Part shown: one piece after another, positions 8,904 to 15,041 of the stretch
Numbering within the stretch: position 1 is the stretch's first letter
How the letters are laid out: each line of letters begins with the position of its first letter
Assembly (NCBI GenBank): GCA_041605955.1
Contig: JBFIXI010000007.1
Span: 36,819 to 100,818 of the forward strand
Direction of reading: 5' to 3'
Length of the DNA: 64,000 nt
From: JAHEJX01 sp041605955
GTDB taxonomy: Bacteria > Actinomycetota > Acidimicrobiia > Spongiisociales > UBA5794
Translations under genes and position numbers: made by a program
Notes under the pieces: generated by a model
The model's input: only the letters and a program-made list of their open reading frames with translations
What the model was told of the DNA's origin: nothing
The model's database searches: none

Positions 8904-10780
8904 TGTGGGGCCTCTTCGCTGCTGGATTGCCCGGTGATCACTTCGACCACCTTGGTGGAGATGTCGGCTGCCTTGAAGGGCAAGCCCTGAATCTTGGGGT
9001 AGCTGATCGTGTCGACTAGATACTTGGCCCTGAGGAGCGTCGCCAGCTGACCCGAGTTGAGCTCCGGAACCAGGATCTTGTCGTACCGATCGAACAACTC
9101 GGCGAGGTTGGGTGCGAACGGATTCAAATGCCTGATGTGCACGTGAGCCACTGAGTACCCCTCGCGGCGCGCGTTGCGGGTGCCCGCCCGGATGGCGCCG
9201 TACGTGGAACCCCAGCCGACCACCAGCAGGTCACCCGACTCGGGACCGTCGACGTGCACCGGCTTGATGCCCGCGGCGATACGATCGATCTTGGCGGCCC
9301 GCAGCTGCGTCATGCGCTCGTGATTGAGCGGGTCGTACGACACGTTGCCGGTCAGGTCTTCGTGCTCGAGACCTCCGATGCGGTGTTCGAGGTGTTCCGT
9401 TCCGGGGACCGCCCAGGGTCGGGCCAGCGTTGCCGGATCACGGCTGTAGGGCTCGAAGGTGGCGTCGTCGGCGGTCGCGAAGGGCTTGGAGAAGTCCTCT
9501 TGGGCGTCGATGTCTGGTAGGCACCACGGCTCGGAGCTGTTGGCGATGTAGCCGTCCGACAGCAGGATGACCGGCGTCATGTACTGCACTGCCAAGCGAC
9601 AGGCTTCAACCGCCGCCTTGTAGGCCTCAGCCGGCGTCGCCGGGGCGACGATCGGCAAGGGGGCCTCGCCGTGGCGGCCATACATTGCCAACAGCAAGTC
9701 CGCTTGCTCGGTCTTGGTCGGCATTCCCGTGCTGGGCCCGGCTCGCTGCACGTCAATGATGACCAACGGCAATTCGACTTGGAAAGCCAGCGAAATGGTC
9801 TCGCTCTTGAGGGCCACGCCGGGGCCGCTGGTGCCGGTGACTCCGAGATGGCCGGCAAAGGACCCCCCGAGCGCCACTCCGACAGCGGCGATCTCGTCTT
9901 CGACCTGCAGGGTGCGCACGCCGAAATTCTTGTGTCGGGCAAGCTCCTCGAGGATCGACGAGGCCGGTGTTATCGGGTAAGAGCCATAGAACAGTGGGAG
10001 CTTGGCCGCCTGGGCACCGGCGATGAGTCCCCACGCCACCGCCTGGTTGCCGGTGATGTTGGTGTACTCGCCGGGCTGCAAGTGAGCAGGCTCCACGTCG
10101 AAGAGGTGGTGGAACTCCTCGGTCGTAATCCCGAAGTTGTAGCCCGCGTTGAAAGCGGCGACGTTGGCTTTGGCGATCACATCGTCGGGTCCGAACTTCT
10201 GGTTCACCCAGTCGATGATCGGTTCGGTGGGACGGTTGAACATCCATGAGACCAGACCGAGCGCAAAGAAGTTCTTGGACCGCAACGTTGCCCGCCCCTT
10301 CACGCCAGTATCGGCCACGGCGAGCTTGGTGAGCTCCTCCATTGGTGCGGTCATCACCGTATAAGCGTCGAGCGAGCCGTCTTCGAGCGGGCTGGTCTCG
10401 TAGCCTGCCTTCTCGAGGTTACGGTCGACGAAGGAGTCGCTGTTGATGAGCAGCAACCCGCCCTGGGGGAGGTCGTCGATGTTGGCTTTGAGAGCGGCAG
10501 GGTTCATTGCTACCAGGATGTCGGGCGCATCGCCGGGAGTGAGGATGTCCCAATCTGCGATCTGAACCTGGAAGGACGAGACGCCCGGCAACGTCCCCGC
10601 CGGGGCGCGGATCTCCGCAGGAAAATCGGGGAAGGTGGCCAAGTCGTTACCGAGAACTGCCGAGGCGTCTGTGAACCGGGTCCCGGTGAGCTGCATACCG
10701 TCGCCGGAGTCACCGGCAAACCGGAGTACGAGCCGGTCGCGCTTCTCGCGTTGGGGTGCCTCGAGGGTGCTATCTGTCAA
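8900..10780 (-). CDS. korA: 2-oxoacid:ferredoxin oxidoreductase, fused gamma-alpha subunit
   Basis: A 626-residue polypeptide joining the gamma domain (residues about 15-200, starting LVLRFAGDSGDGMQLTG) to the alpha or pyrimidine-binding domain (about 225 onward; GSYPITPASSILEEL, VEDEIAAVGVALGGSFAG, TSGPGVALKSE). This fused order is normal for actinobacterial KorA. The start is an unusual TTG at 10780. I accept it because AGGAG lies six bases upstream and the next in-frame Met is inside the conserved gamma motif. The 200-base region upstream contains 11-bp phased repeats that may regulate the operon. Confidence 0.9.
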   Translation of the reverse strand: MTDSTLEAPQREKRDRLVLRFAGDSGDGMQLTGTRFTDASAVLGNDLATFPDFPAEIRAPAGTLPGVSSFQVQIADWDILTPGDAPDILVAMNPAALKANIDDLPQGGLLLINSDSFVDRNLEKAGYETSPLEDGSLDAYTVMTAPMEELTKLAVADTGVKGRATLRSKNFFALGLVSWMFNRPTEPIIDWVNQKFGPDDVIAKANVAAFNAGYNFGITTEEFHHLFDVEPAHLQPGEYTNITGNQAVAWGLIAGAQAAKLPLFYGSYPITPASSILEELARHKNFGVRTLQVEDEIAAVGVALGGSFAGHLGVTGTSGPGVALKSETISLAFQVELPLVIIDVQRAGPSTGMPTKTEQADLLLAMYGRHGEAPLPIVAPATPAEAYKAAVEACRLAVQYMTPVILLSDGYIANSSEPWCLPDIDAQEDFSKPFATADDATFEPYSRDPATLARPWAVPGTEHLEHRIGGLEHEDLTGNVSYDPLNHERMTQLRAAKIDRIAAGIKPVHVDGPESGDLLVVGWGSTYGAIRAGTRNARREGYSVAHVHIRHLNPFAPNLAELFDRYDKILVPELNSGQLATLLRAKYLVDTISYPKIQGLPFKAADISTKVVEVITGQSSSEEAPQ

Positions 10781-10886
10781 GTTTGCTCCTGGCTAGCTCA
10801 TGCTCGGGCGCCCGCCATTTGGCGCCCGGATTTGATCGGCGCGCACATAGCCGCCCGCGAAGGCTGTCCGGGGTCGTGCACCGACT

Positions 10887-10934
10887 CAGCGTCATCCTTG
10901 GTCGACGCTGAATCGACGCTGGGTCGACACGCCA
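10887..10934. promoter_or_regulatory. phased 11-bp direct repeats upstream of korA
   Basis: Three copies beginning TCGAC occur at 10902, 10913 and 10924, exactly 11 bases apart. The first two read TCGACGCTG. An inverted copy (CAGCGTC, 10887-10893) faces the first repeat (GACGCTG, 10904-10910). One-helical-turn spacing is typical of multi-subunit regulator sites. The tract lies about 107-154 bases upstream of the korA start. The binding protein is unknown. Confidence 0.4.
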
Positions 10935-10981
10935 CTCTGGTGCCAGCCGCCGCGGGCGTTCTTTGCACCCCGCCAGTCTAT

Positions 10982-12367
10982 TCACGTCCCGGGCGACTTC
11001 CGGTCGATTGCCGGCGGGGCCAGACCCGAATTCTCGAGCCCCTTGCCGATGCCCAGCAACCGGCGCTCACGCCACGCTGGTCCAATTAGCTGCAGGCTCA
11101 ACGGTGGGGTCCCGGTGCCGGCTATGGGCAACGTGAGCGCCGGCAAGCCGGCATTGTTGACGAGTGCGGTGAAGTGAGATAGAGGGGCGCGGTAGTGTCT
11201 GCGACCCGTTGTCAGCTCGATCTCGTCGCCCCCGATCAGTTTGGTGACTGCCGCGGTCGTTGGAGTCAAGACAGCGTCGTAACGAGCTAGACAGGCATCG
11301 AGAGCGGTCCGCAAGGCCCGGCGCCACTGCAGCGCCGCGTCGTATTGCTCGGCCGTCACGGCGAGCGCGTCGCGGAGGCGCCGCTGCAGATCCTCACCGT
11401 AGGCGGCGGGATCCGCCACATACCGCGCCCGGTGGACGGCGGCGGCTTCGAAGTAGGCCGACGCCAGCCCCATCCCGGGTGGGTCGGCGGCCTCGATGGT
11501 GACGTGGTCCACCACCGCGCCGAGCTCGGCCAACCGGTCGACCGCGACGCCGAATGCATCTTCGATGCGGGGCTCGTATCCGGTGTCGACCCAGGGGTGG
11601 GGCACGGCCAAGCGCAAGCTCTCGAGCGGAGCCGGCTCGGCGGGGGGGTCGATGGGGCGGTCGACGGAGAGCCGGTCCGCCGGATCGTGTCGGCCAATGG
11701 CGAGGTACGCGGCCTCGGCGTCGCTGACCGATGCGGCCAGCGGCCCTACCGTGTCGAGGCTTGGGGCCAGCGGATACACGCCGCGCAACGACCCGCGGCC
11801 GTGGGTCACCTTGAGGCCGACAATGCCGCAGAGGGCGGCCGGGACTCGCACCGAGCCACCGGTATCGGTGCCGAGGGCGACGGGCACGACGCCGGCAGCG
11901 ATCGCCGCCGCGGAGCCCCCGGATGAGCCGCCCGTTGCCAGTCGTGGGTCGAGCGGATTGTGCACCGGGCCGAACCAGGGGTTCTCGCTGCTGAAGCCAA
12001 AGGCGAACTCATGCAGGCCGACCCTGCCGATCGCCACCGCGCCGGCTGCCTCGAGCGCGGCGACGCATGGCGCGGTAGTAGCCGGGATGAACGGGGCGAA
12101 GCTGGCGCCGCAAGTGTTGGGGAGCCCGGCCTGGTCGATGAGATCCTTGACTACGAACGGCACTCCGGCCAGCGCGCCCGGATCATCACCCCGGTCGATG
12201 GCTGCGTCGAGGGCGGCGGCCCGGCGGGGGGCATCGGCGTCGTGATACGTGAAGATATTCAGGTCGACAACGGCCGCGGCGCGGGCCATGGCGGCTTCGA
12301 TCTGTTCGCTCGCCGAAGTCGTGCCGGCCTTGACTGCAGCGGCGATCTCGAGGGCCGAGGACGCCAT
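10982..12367 (-). CDS. amidase of the amidase-signature family
   Basis: A 461-residue hydrolase with the Ser-cisSer-Lys triad of the amidase signature family: Lys in PFVVKDLIDQAG, the cis-Ser in TGGSSGGSAAAIA and the nucleophile in GTDTGGSVRVPAALCG. It is a stand-alone paralogue of the GatA encoded at 50767-52248 and has no GatB or GatC partner beside it, so it probably cleaves a small amide rather than acting in tRNA amidation. Its ATG overlaps the stop of the upstream DUF3048 gene by one base (TGATG), which implies coupled translation. The substrate is unknown. Confidence 0.88.
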   Translation of the reverse strand: MASSALEIAAAVKAGTTSASEQIEAAMARAAAVVDLNIFTYHDADAPRRAAALDAAIDRGDDPGALAGVPFVVKDLIDQAGLPNTCGASFAPFIPATTAPCVAALEAAGAVAIGRVGLHEFAFGFSSENPWFGPVHNPLDPRLATGGSSGGSAAAIAAGVVPVALGTDTGGSVRVPAALCGIVGLKVTHGRGSLRGVYPLAPSLDTVGPLAASVSDAEAAYLAIGRHDPADRLSVDRPIDPPAEPAPLESLRLAVPHPWVDTGYEPRIEDAFGVAVDRLAELGAVVDHVTIEAADPPGMGLASAYFEAAAVHRARYVADPAAYGEDLQRRLRDALAVTAEQYDAALQWRRALRTALDACLARYDAVLTPTTAAVTKLIGGDEIELTTGRRHYRAPLSHFTALVNNAGLPALTLPIAGTGTPPLSLQLIGPAWRERRLLGIGKGLENSGLAPPAIDRKSPGT

Positions 12368-13470
12368 CACTCCCAGTCGACGCTACCGGTAGAGGGGAAG
12401 ATCGATATCCACAGCCTGCCGGCCGGCACCACCATCTCTCCCCCCATGCGCAGCTTCAACGAGAACGGGTCGTCGTAGGACTCTCGCTCCCACGTTCCTT
12501 GCAGGACCGCGCCGTCGAAGAACAGATGGGCAGTGCCGGTGCCGAGGGTGTCGAGTGCCGGGACGGAAGATCCCTCCCCTCGGGGGGACGCGGTGTACTT
12601 GCGAGCGGTGAGCACCAGGAGGGTGTTCACCTGGATCTGGCTTCGCTCGCCGTCGACCGAGAGCCAGTCGTGCGAAGCGGTGCGATTGAAGCGGAGGTAG
12701 CTCTGCGATGATTCGTCCCATTGCCATACGACCTCGGGGCGGTCCGACCAGTCGAGCGTGACGGTCTTGGCCGGCAGCAAGGCCGGCGTTGGCTCGCCGA
12801 AGGTGAAGATCGGTTCCGGGGCCTCGTCACTCCATCCCCGGCGATCGGCGGTGGACCGCATCCTGAGGGTATTGCCGTACAGATTGTGCGGCGAGCGGCG
12901 AGCACCGGTGCGGAAGGTCGAGACCCGATCGTCGCCGATGATCTTCAGCCCGCGGCTGCGAGCCAATCCAACTATCCAGTCTTGCCCACCGCTGATCTGA
13001 AGTGGGCCGTCCATATAGGTCACCAAGGTCGGGTCTGTGGGGCGCAGCGATCGGATCGGCCCCAGGTACTCCGCATCCGAGTGGTGATAGACGGCGATGA
13101 AGCGAGTCAGGCCCCCCTCCACCAAGAGCTCGTAGATGAGGTCGGCTTCTGGGAGGCCAGACTGGGGCCGGGCGTTGGGATGGTTGTCGATCTTCACGGC
13201 GACGATGCGGCGCTCCAACATCTCGGGGTCGACGACTTCGAGCCCGTTGAGCGGCGAAGGATGCTGCGGCCCCAACGTTGTTGTCGTTGTGCTGCTCGTC
13301 GTTGTCGTCGTAGTCGTCGTAGTCGTGGTCGTACTGGTGGCGAGCGTCGTGGACACGGGAGGCAGGGTTGTCAGCGGGGCCGCGCTGGTAGTGGCGCCGC
13401 TGGCACTGCTGCAGGCGGCGGCAGCCAGCGCCAGGCACACGGCCCCAACCACCGCTTTGCTGAATCGCAC
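12367..13470 (-). CDS. DUF3048-family lipoprotein
   Basis: A 367-residue exported protein. The signal peptide ends in a lipobox with Cys20 (ALAAAAC), followed by an almost pure Thr/Ser linker at about residues 44-66, then the DUF3048 domain (RIVAVKIDNHPNARPQSGL, GLTRFIAVYH, GPIRSLRPTD, TGARRSPHNLY). I chose the GTG at 13470 rather than the ATG at 13497 because TACACT ends 6 bases before the GTG and the shorter product has a cleaner lipoprotein signal. The family, which includes YerB, has no settled biochemical function; an envelope role is likely. Confidence 0.82.
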   Translation of the reverse strand: MRFSKAVVGAVCLALAAAACSSASGATTSAAPLTTLPPVSTTLATSTTTTTTTTTTTTSSTTTTTLGPQHPSPLNGLEVVDPEMLERRIVAVKIDNHPNARPQSGLPEADLIYELLVEGGLTRFIAVYHHSDAEYLGPIRSLRPTDPTLVTYMDGPLQISGGQDWIVGLARSRGLKIIGDDRVSTFRTGARRSPHNLYGNTLRMRSTADRRGWSDEAPEPIFTFGEPTPALLPAKTVTLDWSDRPEVVWQWDESSQSYLRFNRTASHDWLSVDGERSQIQVNTLLVLTARKYTASPRGEGSSVPALDTLGTGTAHLFFDGAVLQGTWERESYDDPFSLKLRMGGEMVVPAGRLWISIFPSTGSVDWE

Positions 13471-13476
13471 GGCGGG

Positions 13477-13482
13477 AGTGTA
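13477..13482 (-). promoter_or_regulatory. -10 element of the DUF3048 gene
   Basis: TACACT on the minus strand ends 6 bases before the GTG at 13470. It decides the start choice for this gene and lies back to back with the alkD -10 element. Confidence 0.5.
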
Positions 13483-13516
13483 TATCCGGTGTCGCATTAC
13501 TTGGACCCCTGAGCGG

Positions 13517-13522
13517 TAGCGT
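13517..13522 (+). promoter_or_regulatory. -10 element of alkD
   Basis: TAGCGT ends 6 bases before the GTG at 13529, with no Shine-Dalgarno sequence between them. Confidence 0.5.
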
Positions 13523-13528
13523 GATCTT

Positions 13529-14227
13529 GTGAATCGAGTTGCCTTCGTCGCCGCAGAGTTGAGTGCGGCTGGAGACCCGGGTCAAGCCAGGGCCATGGCG
13601 GCCTACATGAAGACCGACATGCCTTTCTTCGGCGTAAAGCGGCCCGACCGTGACCCAATCTTCAAGGAGATGATGCGCCGCTACCCGGTGACGACGCGGG
13701 CAGAATACGACCGGGCCGTGCGCGAGCTGTGGGCCCGACCCCACCGCGAGGAGAAGTACTTCGCGATCGGGATCGCGCGGGCGGTTCCCAAATACATCAC
13801 GCCGCCCAGCCTGCCCCTGTATCGCCGGCTCGTTGTGGAGGGTGCGTGGTGGGACTTCGTTGACGAAGTTGCTGCTCATCTCGTAGGGGGGCTGCTGCTC
13901 AGGTATCGGGACAGGATCGCCCCGGTGTTGGATTCCTGGATATCCCATCCGAACATGTGGCTGCGCCGGGCCGCCCTCCTCGCTCACCTCCGCCACAAGG
14001 ATCGCACCGACGAAGGCGTGCTCTTTGCGCAATGCCTGCGGCTTGCCCCCGAGACCGAATTCTTCATCCGCAAAGCCGTTGGTTGGGTGCTACGCGAGTA
14101 CGCCAAGACCGCTCCGGGCGCGGTGGCCGACTTCGTCGTCGCCCACCGCGCTGAATGGTCGGGCCTCACGTGGCGGGAGGCCGCCAAGCATTTGAACCTG
14201 TCGGCCGGCGACCAAGCCGGGCTTTAG
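13529..14227 (+). CDS. DNA alkylation repair protein of the AlkD family
   Basis: A 232-residue all-helical HEAT-repeat DNA glycosylase that removes N3- and N7-alkylated bases. Characteristic stretches are KTDMPFFGVKRPDRDPI near residue 30, WARPHREEKYFAIGIA, the catalytic-region Trp/Asp in EGAWWDFVDEVAAH, the Arg-containing NMWLRRAALLAHL, and FIRKAVGWVLREYAK. The length matches the family. It is transcribed away from the DUF3048 gene across a 58-base gap, and the GTG start is supported by the adjacent -10 element. Functional confidence is high at family level. Confidence 0.92.
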   Translation: MNRVAFVAAELSAAGDPGQARAMAAYMKTDMPFFGVKRPDRDPIFKEMMRRYPVTTRAEYDRAVRELWARPHREEKYFAIGIARAVPKYITPPSLPLYRRLVVEGAWWDFVDEVAAHLVGGLLLRYRDRIAPVLDSWISHPNMWLRRAALLAHLRHKDRTDEGVLFAQCLRLAPETEFFIRKAVGWVLREYAKTAPGAVADFVVAHRAEWSGLTWREAAKHLNLSAGDQAGL

Positions 14228-14287
14228 ATTCCAGTCGGCGCTCACCGCATGACGGGGTTAGGCTCCCAGTCTGGTCAGCGTGCCGGT

Positions 14288-14340
14288 CGCCGCCTGACAT
14301 GGGCCCGGCGATATCGCCGCCTGATGTCGCCGCCTGATGT
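14288..14340 (+). repeat. three copies of a 13-bp repeat with a central palindrome
   Basis: CGCCGCCTGAYRT occurs at 14288-14300, 14315-14327 and 14328-14340. The last two are directly adjacent, and the perfect 12-bp palindrome GGCGATATCGCC at 14307-14318 overlaps the second copy. The tract sits between alkD and the next lipoprotein gene. It could be an operator or part of an alkD terminator. Confidence 0.45.
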
Positions 14341-14391
14341 CGAGTGTGGCTGCCAGCATTCTGGCCATCAACGAGAAGGATCATCACAGAC

Positions 14392-14955
14392 ATGCAACGG
14401 GTGCTGTTAGTTGCATCTCTTCTGTGCTTGGCGATTGCGGCATGCGGCGGGGAGAACGGAGATGCCGGGGACGGCTTGGACGCGGAGCAACAGGCGCTGT
14501 CCGACGCCATCTTCAATCAGATCACAGCCGACACGAGCGAAGACAATCCGTTTGGGGCCACGGAGGCCCGCTGCTTCAGCGATGGCGTAGTGCGGAGCTT
14601 CGGCACCGCAGAGCTCACTTCACTCGGGCTGACCGTTGAGGCCATCGAGGCCGGAACTGAACCGGGGGACGTCTCGCTGACCGACACCCAGGCCGACGTG
14701 ATGGCGGTATTGATGACCGACTGTCTCGACTTCAAGAGCCTCTTCATCGAGGAGTTCACCGCCCAAGGCGTCTCGGAGCAATCCGCCGAATGTCTGGCCA
14801 GTGGCTTCGACGACGAGTTCCTCAGGACGCTTGCCAAATCACAGCTGCTGAGCGGCGGAACCAGCCCCGCCCAGGACCCGATCTACGCGGAGAAGATCTT
14901 CACGCTCGTCTCAGAGTGTCTCACCTTCGAGGAGTTGAATCGGCTCGGGTCGTAG
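14392..14955 (+). CDS. predicted lipoprotein of unknown function
   Basis: A 187-residue protein with a short lipoprotein signal (VLLVASLLCLAIAAC, Cys18) followed by an acidic linker. The mature part is mostly helical and contains several Cys residues that could form disulfides outside the membrane (in EARCFSD, MTDCLDF, SAECLAS and VSECLTF). The ATG at 14392 follows a GAGAAGGA ribosome-binding site. I recognise no family. Overall plan and size resemble the small Cys-containing lipoprotein at 25428, so both may belong to a lineage-specific group. Confidence 0.65.
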   Translation: MQRVLLVASLLCLAIAACGGENGDAGDGLDAEQQALSDAIFNQITADTSEDNPFGATEARCFSDGVVRSFGTAELTSLGLTVEAIEAGTEPGDVSLTDTQADVMAVLMTDCLDFKSLFIEEFTAQGVSEQSAECLASGFDDEFLRTLAKSQLLSGGTSPAQDPIYAEKIFTLVSECLTFEELNRLGS

Positions 14956-15029
14956 CGCCGTCGACGGGACGGGTCGGCAAGCAGCCCCGATCTGCCGAAC
15001 GCAGCGCAGCCAGAGCACCGGCTACGCCC

Positions 15030-15035
15030 TAGATT
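15030..15035 (+). promoter_or_regulatory. -10 element of the helicase-nuclease gene
   Basis: TAGATT ends 6 bases before the GTG at 15042, which favours that start over the ATG seven codons later. Confidence 0.5.
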
Positions 15036-15041
15036 GTCCGG

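Noticed and set aside
10982..12367. Possible second gatA
   Set aside because: The amidase signature is shared, but residues around the active site and C-terminus differ from GatA, and the true gatCAB operon is at 50480-53702. I call it a general amidase.
13270..13345. GTT/GTC-rich microsatellite-like tract
   Set aside because: It encodes the Thr-rich linker of the DUF3048 lipoprotein in frame on the minus strand. Such linkers are common in secreted actinobacterial proteins, so it is not an independent repeat element.
12721..13512. 263-codon plus-strand frame opposite the DUF3048 gene
   Set aside because: Its composition mirrors the complementary strand, with a Val-rich stretch opposite the Thr tract in another frame, and it has no start signal.
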